This document shows, piece by piece, positions 1 through 10,165 of a DNA stretch of 64,000 bases. The notes beneath the pieces were generated by a model. The model did no database searches. It saw only the letters and a program-made list of their open reading frames with translations, and had not been told where the DNA came from. The DNA is from Megaleporinus macrocephalus. Its lineage: Eukaryota > Chordata > Actinopteri > Characiformes > Anostomidae. Numbering within the stretch: the first letter of the stretch is position 1; each line of letters opens with the position of its first letter. The stretch lies in NCBI GenBank assembly GCA_021613375.1, contig CM038704.1:35357488-35421487 (forward strand), given 5' to 3'. The position numbers and the translations under genes were made by a program.

Positions 1-2294
1 GTGGAATGCTAGAGGCCTAGGCACTTTATCTAAACTTAAACGAAGAATGACTAGGCTTAATACTTGGTGTCTAAAGGGTTTTTCTTCAGAAACGCACCTT
101 GTGTCAAAGGATGTCATTAGACTGTGTAGAAGATGGCATGGCCAAGTTATTACTGCAAATTTTTCCTCCCAAGCTAGAGGAGTGGCTATTCTAATTCACA
201 AATCTATTTCTTTTCAGATTAACAATACTAAGGAGAACAAGCGTAGTAGGTTTGTCATAGTACAGGGTAATAGGTTTGGACAATGTCTTAATTGTGTTAA
301 TATTTATGGCAAGTGTAAGATTTTAAGAGGCAGGGTGATTCAAATTGAGCACTAGAAGATGAACAGATAACAGTTCAGAACGCCAGCACAGGCTTGCACT
401 ATTAAAAGCTCAATGCGAGGAACTAATGGTAAATAAGACTTTAGTTAGTACAAATAGGCTGAAACAGTCTTGCTATGATCAGGGGACGAAAGCTGGTAAA
501 TTATTAGCTCGGCGAATCAAATCTGTACAAAATGAAAAAGCAATATTTCAAATAAGGAATTCTGCAGGAGTTAATACAACAAATTCCAAAGAAATTAATA
601 GTACATTTAAAACATATTATGAAAATATTTATACATCAAAGCTCCAAAACAATGCAGATCTCCAAGAAACATTTCTAAATAGGCTTAGTTTCCCCACTCT
701 TACACGGGAAAATAAGAATTTTTGGATCGGCCTATAGAGTTGACAGGTGTATATAAAAAGTTTTACCAGATTTGGTGCATGTAGATCAAAAGGGATTTAT
801 TAGAGGTAGAGAGGCTTTTCACAATATAAGAAGAGTACTTAACATATTGCATACAAAATATTGACATATTTGATCTATTAGTTTATATTGAGAAAATCAA
901 CAGGGCTGCCCCTTATCACCTCTTTTATTTTCATTAATAATTGAACCATTGGCAATGACTATAAGGACAGACATAACATAAATTAAAAAAAAATAAAAAT
1001 GGGTGAATATGAAAATCGCATCCACCTTTATGCAGACAATGTCATGTTTCTGACAAACCTAACTCAATCTCTGTCTTCTGTAGTAAATATTTTGGGTGTG
1101 TTTGGAAGCTTTTCAGGATATAAAGTTAACAGCAATAAGGCAAACATTCTCTATTTGAGAGAGTCCAAGAAAAGCAGTCCACCTTGTTTTCCCACCTTTT
1201 GGAATTTGCCCCAATCGCCACTTACCTAGGAATAAAAATCACACCAAATATAGGTGGAATAGTGTCCAAAAATTATAATCCTATCTTAACATCTATATTA
1301 AGTACACTGGAAAGGTGGCGTAAGCTTTCTATATAAATTGGCCATATTATTATTATTATTAAAATGAATATTTTGCCCTTCTTTATCTCTTTCAGACTAT
1401 ACCTCTAAACCCAGCACCACATATTTGTTTAACAAACTAAAGAAGATTATTTTACAGTTCATCTGGAATAACAGGTGACCAAGACTTCGACTCACTCTGT
1501 TGTATCTATGATAGAGGAGGACTTCAAGTCCCAAACTTTAACTGTTATTATTGAACTGCACAGATAAGGGCAGCTATGTATTGGTTTACAAAGAATTTCT
1601 CAATTTCATGGGTTGTAGAAAAGTCAACTATTTCAGAGTTGCCACTTCATTTGTATATGTACTCAAGACTGTTAGAAAATGTATTGAATGGTTCCCATAA
1701 TCAATTAGTTAGGAATAACATAAAAGTCTGGTATGAGGTTCAGGCATATTTAGAGACTTTATTTAGGATTTATATGATGAAAATAACTTTATACATATTT
1801 TTTTTATTTTTTTTTATAAAAATAGTAATGAATCCTCAAAGAAGAAAAATAGCTTGAAAGAGAGATTTGAAGATAGAAATTGCTGAGGAAGAATGGAAGA
1901 AGGTGTGCCTTGATTCAAAACGTCTCTCTGTAAATTCTAGACTTGAGCTGATACAGTACAAATGGAATATGAGCGTATATTATAACCCTTCTTTGCTGCA
2001 CCAGTTTAATAATAACAATCCAGATACATACAATAAATGTGGTGTGGAGGTAGGAACTTTGTTTTATTGTATGTGGGAATGCACTTGTATTGAACTTTTC
2101 TGGAAGAGTGTAGTAGAAATTATATCATTAATTACAAGCGTCAGAAGTTGGAGTTCATAATGTCAGTGGAGACAGAATATGAGTACAGAAGCATGACTCA
2201 TCAATATATGCCTCCTCCATGCAAAACACAGTATAACTTGTAAGTGGAAAAGTATGGAACTGCCAACAGAAGATCAATGGGTAAAATCTCTGTC
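1..2294 (+). mobile_element. Decayed L1-like LINE, ORF2 relic (left part)
   Basis: Broken frames on the + strand together read as an L1/Tx1-type ORF2. An endonuclease-like stretch (about 5-350) contains an ETHL motif and SSQARGVAILI. Reverse-transcriptase pieces follow: DQKGFIRGRE near 790, GCPLSPLLF near 905, and YADN near 1030 in place of the catalytic YADD. A C-terminal piece at 2045-2130 has the FW-type cysteine region (MWECTCIELFW). Stops and frameshifts are numerous and an active-site Asp is replaced, so it is dead. The 5' end is cut by the window edge. The same element resumes after the LTR at 2732. Confidence 0.8.
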
Positions 2295-2731
2295 TGTCAC
2301 ACCCTGCCTGTCCTCACCTGTCTGTTTACGTTCCTGGTTGTAGTCATGTGCTCATGTTTATGTTTTGGTCATGTGCTTCTCTTGTCTCCGCCCCACACCT
2401 GCTCTGAATCTGTGTCCCCTCCTGTTTATAGGTGGTCCGCCTCTGCTGTCTTGTTATATACCCTGTGTTTGCTACCTATGTTCATCGGTCATTGTCTCTT
2501 GTCTGAAGCTCTGTTAAGTCTGTATTTCTGTAACCTAGTTAATCCGCATCCTGTCCCAGTTTATCTCCCGTTTTGTTTGTTTTTCAGTAAGATCATTTAC
2601 TTTGTTTTTTGTTTTGTTTGTCATTCTTTATTAAAGACATATTTCATTTAAGTGTGCATGTGTGTCTGCCTTCCACCTGTGTTGCTTCCTGATGTCTCGC
2701 CTGCTCCAGCTCCAGCCAGCCAAACCTGACA
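2295..2731 (+). mobile_element. Solo LTR inserted in the L1 relic
   Basis: A 437-bp block begins TGTCACACCC and ends CCTGACA, with TG...CA termini as in fish gypsy-type LTRs. It is flanked by the perfect 5-bp direct repeat CTGTC (2290-2294 and 2732-2736). A polyadenylation-like TATTAAAG lies near 2630. No internal retroelement coding adjoins it, so it is a solo LTR left by LTR-LTR recombination. The orientation is inferred from the TG-CA ends and the AATAAA-like signal. L1-like coding resumes immediately downstream. Confidence 0.75.
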
Positions 2732-2875
2732 CTGTCACAATGTATGGCCATGGAAAAATTTACATTTGCCAAAAAAAAAGGTCTTATCAATTTGGGAAGA
2801 TCTGGGGACAATTCTATCGTTTTTTGGAAAAGGAATCATTTAGGATTTTTTTTGGATGGCTAATGTAAACTATAT
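2732..2875 (+). mobile_element. L1-like LINE relic, 3' continuation
   Basis: After the LTR and its CTGTC duplication the frame reads MYGHGKIYICQKK then FGKIWGQF. This resembles the C-terminal end of fish L1 ORF2 (short basic stretch followed by F-x-K-I-W-x-x-F). It matches a continuation of the frame ending in QWVKSLS before the LTR. From 2876 to about 3080 I see only AT-rich sequence with no recognisable feature. Confidence 0.6.
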
Positions 2876-3090
2876 ACACACAAACACAAAAAGTTGCAAC
2901 ACTCACTCTGTCCTTAACAAAAGGATGACTTTAGTTAAAAAATACATTTCAGCCCATCACTTTCAAGATAACTTTGTATAATGTATTTCAAGGTTAAACC
3001 CCTTGGATATCACTGTAATATGAGGCTACAAAGAATAGGTGCGTGATGTTTAATAATGGCATTCTGTCCTCCTCTTTCTAGGACTTGAAC

Positions 3091-3894
3091 ATGAACTCCA
3101 CCCTCACAAACTCAACCAGCCTGGATTTCTTGGCCGTCTTCATAATATGCAGCCATACTGTCAATTTCTTTCTGGGCATTCCTCTGAACATCTACATCAT
3201 TGTTCTCTTCTTCCCTCGCCGTGGTGTGATGGAGGCCTCTGATGTTTTTATCTGGAACCAGGCGATTTCTGCTACATTATTTATGTTCTTGGGGTGTTTC
3301 CATATTCTGTGTAGTGTAAAACTGTGCTTGCTCACAGCTTTAGGTTTTTTCCTTGGCATCTGTTTGTCCTCTCGCTGTCTGTTCCAGTGCTGTGTATGTT
3401 TGGAGCGTTACCTGGCCGTGGTCCACCCTGTAACCTTCCTGAGGTACAAGCCACTCCGATATCGGGTTGCGTGCTCCATCACGACCTGGATGTGTTCGCT
3501 AGCAATTGCTATCACCTGTTTATGCACATTTCCTCATATGCCCTACAATACTTTCTCAGTCATTTACCTCCTCGTATTTTCTGTGGACAGCTTCTGTTGT
3601 GTGTCGATCCTGAGAAAGTTGAGGCATCCAGGACCGAGAGATACGGAGAGTGATGTCAGAGAGATGAATGCTGCCAAAAAGAAGGCCTTTCAAGTAGTTT
3701 GTGTTAATTTGTTTGCATTTATTTTTCAAAATATCCCACTACATGTAGCCTACGGTCTTGAAGGCACAGTGCCTGAGTATTTATTCAACATGGCCGCAAC
3801 GGTCAGTTTGGCAGTCAACATATTGACAGAGTTTTGGCAGCCAGTCTACGTGCTCCACAGAGCTGGTAAACTGCCATTGATATGGTCTACATAA
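3091..3894 (+). CDS. Class A GPCR, array copy 1 (short C-tail)
   Basis: A 267-residue seven-helix receptor predicted for the plasma membrane. The start is ATG 3091, because a splice acceptor (CCTCTTTCTAG) ends 10 nt upstream and paralogues start at the same place. The N-terminus has sequons N2-S-T and N7-S-T. TM1 carries GIPLN (about 29-33). TM3 starts at C79 and ends in ERY 105-107, followed by LAVVHP. TM6 has QNIP and TM7 ends QPVYVL. Two oddities: the acidic residue in TM2 present in paralogues (E/D) is Ala here (ISATLF), and the protein stops right after GKLPLIWST, losing the Cys-Cys palmitoylation-like tail. No matching first exon is seen upstream; the LINE relic occupies that space, so exon 1 is lost or lies left of the window. 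The ligand is unknown. Confidence 0.85.
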   Translation: MNSTLTNSTSLDFLAVFIICSHTVNFFLGIPLNIYIIVLFFPRRGVMEASDVFIWNQAISATLFMFLGCFHILCSVKLCLLTALGFFLGICLSSRCLFQCCVCLERYLAVVHPVTFLRYKPLRYRVACSITTWMCSLAIAITCLCTFPHMPYNTFSVIYLLVFSVDSFCCVSILRKLRHPGPRDTESDVREMNAAKKKAFQVVCVNLFAFIFQNIPLHVAYGLEGTVPEYLFNMAATVSLAVNILTEFWQPVYVLHRAGKLPLIWST

Positions 3895-4844
3895 TTCTCC
3901 ATAATTCTACTGTCTTAGCTCTGGGCGGAGGTGGGAACAAGTTGCAAATAATAAGTAAGTCTCAAGCCTTGCCGCTCAAGTCCTGAGCTATTACAGACAA
4001 GTCTCAAGTTCTAATATTGTCAGAATGCATTCAGCAAATTTCATTTCAAGACTGAATGACAAAATGATGGTAACAGCAATATAGCCTTTCAACTATTGTA
4101 TGTTAGAAGAGTACAGTGTTGGGGTCATTAAACTATTCATATGCCCACATATCAGCACAAACCATTGCCCATTTTATAAGCTCCACTTATAGTATATGAG
4201 TACATTGCAGGTCTACAGACTGGTCAGGACCAGCACAGGACCCCCACAGAGCAGTTATTATTTGGGTGGTGGATGATTCTCAGCTCTGCAGTGACACTAA
4301 CGCGGCGATATGTTAGGGTGCGTTGCACTGGTGAGTGGGTCAGACACAGCAGTGTTGCTTTGTTTTGCTAATTGGAATCTCTGTGGCGTAAACCAGTCTT
4401 ACCTGCTTACCACTGAGCTACAGACTAATACATACAACCAAGCTAGCGTTAAGTGTAACTCTTACCTCAATCGTCAAACCTTGTAAAGAACAGCAGTTCT
4501 GTCTTATATCAGCAATATTTTGGTAATTATTAATTTATTGTACATTTGGGTTTGATTTGCTGACTAATAGATTTGGAAAAAGTCAATGAGAGAAATTAAT
4601 TTTTATTATTATTATTATTATTGCACTCTTAACTTGTTTCAGTTGCATAGTTAGTAAAGTGAGTGTAATTCAGTCTTTTACAAATCTGGAGTTCTCAGTT
4701 AGTCAGATAGATTAAACTGGATAAAAGACACTTTTAGTAGCTAGTGTTCATTTTACGATCTCATAAACGATGACACATCAAGACAATTAGGTCCACCAAC
4801 TAAATGTACTGTTATATTTATTATTAAAATGTAACAGAACTGAT
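3895..4844. other. Intergenic, no gene seen
   Basis: AT-rich sequence with no supported coding frame. A short ATT run sits near 4605-4622. Nothing else is recognised. Confidence 0.6.
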
Positions 4845-5095
4845 TTGGGTGGAGTTTTAGTATTCTCCCCCTGTCTGCATGGTATTCTTTCCACAGTCCT
4901 AAGACATGTAGTGATATTGAATTGCTCCTGTGTGGCTGTACGAACATTTATTTCTGTGTGTCTACCCTGTGATGAACTGGTTACCTGTACAGGTTTGTGT
5001 GTGTTTACTGCCTTCCTGCCAGTAAGTGCTGGGATAGGCTCTACCACACCACACCGCCACGGCCGCGAAGAGAAGCAATGAAGGAATAAATAAAT
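4845..5095 (+). repeat. SINE-type dispersed repeat, + orientation
   Basis: The order of motifs (CCCCCTGTCTGCATGG, CACAGTCCTAAGACATG, GATGAACTGG, CCTGTACAGG, GCTGGGATAGGCTC) matches the 3' body of the repeat at 46655-46985 and the reverse copy at 9325-9555. It ends in an AAATAAATAAATG tail. The 5' tRNA-like part is absent, so it is a truncated copy. The family name is not assigned. Confidence 0.65.
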
Positions 5096-6839
5096 GTGTT
5101 CCACCAGCAGTGAACTGAATCAGAATTCGCCTGGAAGTGTGCCGAGATCTCTGGCTAGCTCACTGTCTGCATGGAGTATGTGCAGCTGTGTTGTCTCAGA
5201 CTCAAGATGTTTATTTATTTCACTACTGTGACAGTTTTATTTGTAGGTCTCTATTAGGATTTATTTTTTTATAATGTAAGAATGTTTGAATTTTAAATTA
5301 GTAAAAAATTGGTTCAGAGGATGATAATGATAATAATGATTATTCGTCAGCTTTAAGTAGTCGAGCTTTTTTAAGAGAAATATTTTAGGTTAAGTTGTAC
5401 TAATTGTGATAATTACGGTTTAGTTGTTAGCAGTGGAGAAGCTGTTTTTCTTTTTGCTGCTTTGATGCAGTCTTATCCAAAATTCAAAATAAAGCTTTCT
5501 CCCAGAACCTGAAACATTGTAGTATTTTGTAGTTTGCCTTTATTGCAAGACAGCATGTATCCAAAAATAAATAAATAACTGAAATAACTTCTGAATCCCA
5601 AAATATAAAAAAGGGTGTATGGGTGTATGTTTGTGGGAAAGGCATTGAACTTTGTTTTATGATGTGAATGGACTGTATGCTGTGAATTCTAGGGCTGCCA
5701 CGATTGGTTGGCGTGATTAATGACATCAATGTATTTTCAACATTTTAAACCAAGGCATTTATTTATATATTTATATATTTTTTTCATGTACCTTTCTGAT
5801 TTCTACAATGCTTCCATTCAAATCAAATGCTTTTCTGCAGCAAAATTACAGATGGTCTGTAAAGAGCATTGTAAAAGTTTTTAAGGAAGTAATATGTTGA
5901 ATATATGGTAATACTTTAAACTGTCACAAAATAAAATGGTGATTTGCACAGCTTCAGTGATCACAGCAGCAGGTGCTACTCTGGAAGCTGCACCACCAGA
6001 AAAGTAAATAAATGTAAATGTAAGTGTTAAAGTATATTCATTTTTGTACCTTTACAAGAGAATTTCTGTTGTAATGTGTAGGGCGGTATCTGAATATCCA
6101 ATTATTTGGACATTTATTCATTGGGTAGGCATATGATTTTTAATTTTGGGATTTGAATATTTTGTGTTTTTTGGTTAAATGTGGGACAGAAATAAGGGAA
6201 ATTACAAAATACTGTAACATTAGAAGCTGGAAACACAACTCAAGATTATGGCCCATAACGCAGCTAGTTTTTTTTAATTAGCTGAAAACAGCGCCACGGT
6301 GAACCTCTCCAGTGCAAACAGCTAAAAACAAAGCTAGGAGCTAGACCCTGTCTGAAAAGTTCAAAACAAACAAAGGTTAGTCCTTGCGTTGTCTCTGAGC
6401 TTGCCAAGAGAGGATCCCTGTGGAGGTTTATACCACTTCCTCTGTTCCCAGGGGGAGTGTAAAAACACAGTTTATATTCGTTAGTTATAAAAGTCACTTG
6501 AAGACACTTGAAGACCAGCGGGAGCCGGGGGAGCCTAAACACAATGTCCGGTGGCCACACCAACCTCAAAACGTGGAGACCCGTGGGGTAGAGACGCCAG
6601 GGGTGAGTTCAGACGACAGGAGGTGAGTGCTCAGGCAGGTCGGCAAGTCTACAGGCTGAAGACAAATAAGGTCAGATTCATTGCTCACAACAGATAGGAC
6701 AAATGGTGACACTGGACTAAGTAGGACAAAGAGCTTAATCACATTATTCAGAAGCTGAAGCTCTCAGTGCTTCCACACAGACAACAATGTAGCAGTGCAG
6801 AGAATGGCAAAAAGAAAATGGTCCTGTTTGGTGTTGATT
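5096..6839. other. Intergenic, no gene seen
   Basis: Mostly AT-rich. A more GC-rich stretch around 6260-6660 has short open frames on both strands, but no start context, splice signals or homology that I recognise. It may be part of an old repeat. Confidence 0.5.
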
Positions 6840-7062
6840 TTTATCTGTATTTTTGGTTTGTGTTCAGAGGCTGTACAAGCACAGGTACATTTTGACTGTG
6901 TGTGATTTGCATTAGAGACAAAGTTGTGAGGTCACTAATGTGACAGGACAACAATAACACAAGAGGAGATGGTTCTATATCAAGGTAATTACCACACAAA
7001 TGCACCTGCAGCTAAGAGAAAGAACTGAAAACTTTCAGACAGTCGAGTGTCCTGCTGAATCT
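6840..7062 (+). promoter_or_regulatory. Octamer promoter and untranslated exon 1 of copy 2
   Basis: This block is conserved upstream of several array copies. It contains the octamer ATTTGCAT (6905-6912), a GTGACAGGACAA stretch, a TATA-like CTATATC (core 6976-6980) and a conserved leader (CAGCTAAGAGA... CTGAATCT). The leader ends at the donor GTAAGAATC, with its GT at 7063. By analogy with TATA promoters, transcription should start near 7005, giving a first exon of about 55-60 nt without a start codon in use. The element structure is seen directly; the start site and expression are inferred. Confidence 0.7.
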
Positions 7063-8239
7063 GTAAGAATCTACTTTCTTTTTTTCAGTCTGATTTACAA
7101 GTAATGTTAAATTAATTATTTGTAGATTGTTGCCAATGAAATAATTATGATTTTATTCATTTTCTTCTTTATGGCTTTGGAGTTAAGGCTTAAGGCTGTG
7201 GGACCTTAAGTGTATGTGATCTGTCAAATGTGAAGTGGACTGTAGTCTCAGTTCATTTCTAAGGCATTTAGTCTTTTCTGGTTGATGTGCTGGATAAACA
7301 ATTGTGGCACTATTATAGAAATTGAGCACCATATATATTGTCAGTCATTATGTAGTGTTGTTTGAAATGTCAGTGTTAATTTCTACTCCCTATATAGTTC
7401 TTTACCTACACCGCACACTTTAGTGTACAGATGATGTACACTACAAATTGTAATGTGTATTGTAAATAAATGGATAAATGGGAACACAGACAGCAGATGG
7501 CACAACATAGCTTTTGCACCTGTATGTACAATTGCCAATATAATTTCAACTTGTCTCAGCAGTATATGCTTTACATTAAATAGTGTTACTGACTGAGTCT
7601 GGAGACACAATTTCCCTCCATTTATTAGAGCTAGTTAATGTGTTTTATTTGCTTTTATCTATCTGGTGTTTAGTTCTTTTAGCTGACTGTCATCAGATAG
7701 TTAAAATCAATGCATCGCTGAAGCAAAACAGCTCATCACAATAGTCTGTCTCTATCTGTGGTGGTTGTCACTCCTTTCAGTTTCAGCTACCACTAATACA
7801 TGTGATGCATTGATCTTCAGAAATTGACATAATTGGGAGAAATCTAAAATCTTTCCAACAAAATTTTCCATATGTAGGGCACTGTGTATATTTTAGCTAA
7901 CAAAGAATTTCCCAAAGAATAAAGTGTTTTCTTAGTCTAGCTAGATGGTGTATCCAAAATGCATCTCTGGATTTATATAGGTTATCAATGAAACTATCAT
8001 TACCTAAATTGCTTATAAAAACACTTAATCTGTGCCAACCTGTTTTAGGATATTGTAAAATCTCTCTTTTAGTTTGTATTGTGACATTGGACACACTTAC
8101 TGCATTCATTATTCCCAAAAGAAGTCTGCATAGTAATTGACTCTATACGTATTTAACAACAGGCATTAACCACTGTAACATGAGACCTACAGTGTATTAT
8201 TGCTTTACTTTATGATGTTGTTCTGCCCTCCTCTTTTAG
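7063..8239 (+). other. 5'-leader intron of copy 2
   Basis: Bounded by the donor GTAAGAATC and the acceptor CCTCTTTTAG. The acceptor lies 9 nt before the ATG of copy 2. The interior is AT-rich and I recognise no gene or element in it. Confidence 0.6.
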
Positions 8240-8248
8240 CACTGGAAC

Positions 8249-9121
8249 ATGGACACCACACTCACAAACTCAACAGAATGGGATATCTTGCCCATCCTGA
8301 AAATATCCATCCATGTTGTCAATTTCTTCCTGGGCCTTCCTCTGAACATCTACATCATCGCCCTCCTCTTCCCCAGCCGTGGCGTAATGGACGCCTCTGA
8401 TGTTTTTAGCTTGAACCAGGCAATTCCTGAGATGTTCTTTGTGCTCTTGGGGCCATTTCAAGGCCTGTGTAGCGTATATTTGAAGTTGTGCTTCTTTACA
8501 GTTTTGGGTTTTTTCCTTGGTACCAGTTTGTCCTCTTGCTGTCTGTTCCAGTGCTGCGTGTGTTTGGAGCGTTACCTGGCCGTGGTCCACCCCGTAACCT
8601 TCCTTAGATACAAACCACTCCGTTATCGGGTTGCATGTTCCATCGTGACATGGGTGTGTTCACTGGCAGTTGGCGTAGCATGTTCATGCACATATCCAAA
8701 AGTGCCCTACACTGTTTTCTCATTCATTTACCTCCTCGTATTGACTGTGGACAGCTTCTGTTGTGTGTCAATCCTGAGAAAGCTAAGGCATCCAGGACCG
8801 AGAGATAAGAAGAGCAATGTTGGCGAAATGAATGCTGCCAAAAGGAAAGCCTTTCAAGTAGTCTTTGTGAACTTGCTGGCATTTCTTGTTCAAAATATCC
8901 CGATATCTGTGGCCTTTGGCATTCAAAACACTGTGTCTGAGTATGTATTCAGTGTAGCAGTAACCATTAGCGTGGCAGTCAATACAGTTACAGGGTTTTT
9001 GCGGCCATTCTATGTGCTCCACAGAGCTGGAAAACTGCCATTAATACAGTGCAAGCCTTGCTCTTCCTGTTGTAGTAGTGCTGGGCCAACAAAGTCTGAT
9101 CGGCCAACTGTGGCATTATAA
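8249..9121 (+). CDS. Class A GPCR, array copy 2 (full length)
   Basis: A 290-residue receptor in one coding exon. N-terminal sequon N7-S-T; TM1 about 14-41 with GLPLN and N33; TM2 52-74 with an acidic E61 where most class A receptors have Asp. TM3 is 78-105 with C81, ending in ERY 107-109. TM4 carries W135. ECL2 has C145 and C147, either able to pair with C81. TM5 155-177 lacks the usual proline. TM6 200-223 has QNIP, and TM7 232-257 ends RPFYVL in place of NPxxY. The C-tail has clustered cysteines (271, 274, 275) suitable for palmitoylation and ends TVAL, a possible class II PDZ ligand. The tail closely resembles that of the frameshifted copy at 20361, suggesting sister duplicates. Ligand and G protein are unknown. 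Confidence 0.9.
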   Translation: MDTTLTNSTEWDILPILKISIHVVNFFLGLPLNIYIIALLFPSRGVMDASDVFSLNQAIPEMFFVLLGPFQGLCSVYLKLCFFTVLGFFLGTSLSSCCLFQCCVCLERYLAVVHPVTFLRYKPLRYRVACSIVTWVCSLAVGVACSCTYPKVPYTVFSFIYLLVLTVDSFCCVSILRKLRHPGPRDKKSNVGEMNAAKRKAFQVVFVNLLAFLVQNIPISVAFGIQNTVSEYVFSVAVTISVAVNTVTGFLRPFYVLHRAGKLPLIQCKPCSSCCSSAGPTKSDRPTVAL

Positions 9122-9324
9122 ACAACGAGTTTTTCATACATTATACTTATTAACTATTTTAATGATTAATTGTATTATTATAAAATTTGACAACAAACAA
9201 ATTCAGAAAAGATGATTTTCGTTAGGTAGTAAATGGCCACAATAATGCATTACAAATGTATCTTCCTCCTTCTGCTTAAATACTGAATTAAATGATTATT
9301 AGAACATTTATTGTCTCAGCATAG

Positions 9325-9555
9325 GCGGGTTACACCATGAAAATTCACCAGTCCATCGCATGGCCAACCCTCACGAGCAATTTAGAGTGACAAATCAACC
9401 TAACATGCATGTCTTTGGACATGTTGGAGGAAACCGGAGTACTCAAGCCAGGAAAGAACATGCAAACTCCACACAGAACGGCCCTGATGGGGAACCGAAC
9501 CCGGATTGTCTTGTTGTGAAGCGACAGTGCTAACCACTACACCACCACGCCACCT
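9325..9555 (-). repeat. SINE-type dispersed repeat, reverse orientation
   Basis: Reverse-complement copy of the repeat at 46655-46985. On the minus strand it runs from GGTGGCGTGGTGGTGTAGTG through the 5' tRNA-like box region, a CGGGTTCGGTTCCCC B-box-like segment and the TGCATGTTCTT segment. It reaches the ATGCGATGGACTGG part near 9355. The A-box-like and B-box-like segments suggest a tRNA-derived SINE promoter. Confidence 0.7.
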
Positions 9556-9889
9556 TAGTGTTATATCAATATAAATAAGTGTTCTGTCTGCTAAAGAAAG
9601 AGTACTCCATCTTTTATCAATCTGGGCAATTATCAACCCAATGACTATTTAGTCTTTCACTGTATATTCACTGGCTGTGGGACCTTAGCCTCCAGGATTT
9701 GCTGATATTCAGTACAGTCCTTTCTTCCCTCTATCCCACAACATTTCCTTTTTTACTGGTTGTTACACGACCCCAATACATAATAGATTTACGCTATTCT
9801 TAAAGACTGTGAAAATACTAATATTCCCAGATCTCCTAAAGCTGAAATGTATTTATTTTCTAGATATACAAAGCAAATTCCAAAACCCT

Positions 9890-10165
9890 TGGGGCGAATG
9901 TAAATAAATGTAAATAAAAGCAATGATTTGCACATCTCATAGACCCATATTTTATTCACGTTTTTTTTGTTCTATAAACATAGAACACATATCAGATGTT
10001 GAAAGTGAGACATTTTTTTAATTTCATGAAAAATATTAACTCATTTAAAACTTAATGGCAGCTCAGCATCTCAAAAAAGTTGGGACGGGGCAACAGTCGC
10101 ATGGCTGGGTATAAAAAGAGCATGCTAGAGAGGCAAAGTCTCTCAAAAGCAAAGTTGGCCAGATA
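9890..10165 (+). mobile_element. Tc1/mariner-type transposon, 5' fragment only
   Basis: Shares its layout with the element at 63101-64000: a run of AAATGTAAATAAA, GATTTGCACATCTCATA, CCCATATTTTATTCAC, then AAAAGTTGGGACGGGGC and GGGTATAAAAAGAGCATGC. That matches the 5' flank of a fish Tc1/mariner family which precedes the transposase frame. No transposase frame follows; homology fades after about 10165. Confidence 0.6.

Noticed and set aside
3324..3653. Second open frame overlapping copy 1, and similar shadows at 14491 and 20678 (first part)
   Set aside because: Alternate frames of the conserved receptor DNA. The family protein is in the other frame, and conservation of the alternate reading follows from DNA similarity.
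6264..6626. Overlapping open frames on both strands near 6.3-6.6 kb as a small gene
   Set aside because: No acceptor or donor fits, no recognisable domain, and no paralogue in the other array intervals.
9325..9555. tRNA gene
   Set aside because: A- and B-box-like words occur, but no cloverleaf can be folded by eye and the same sequence recurs as a dispersed repeat, so it is called SINE-type.
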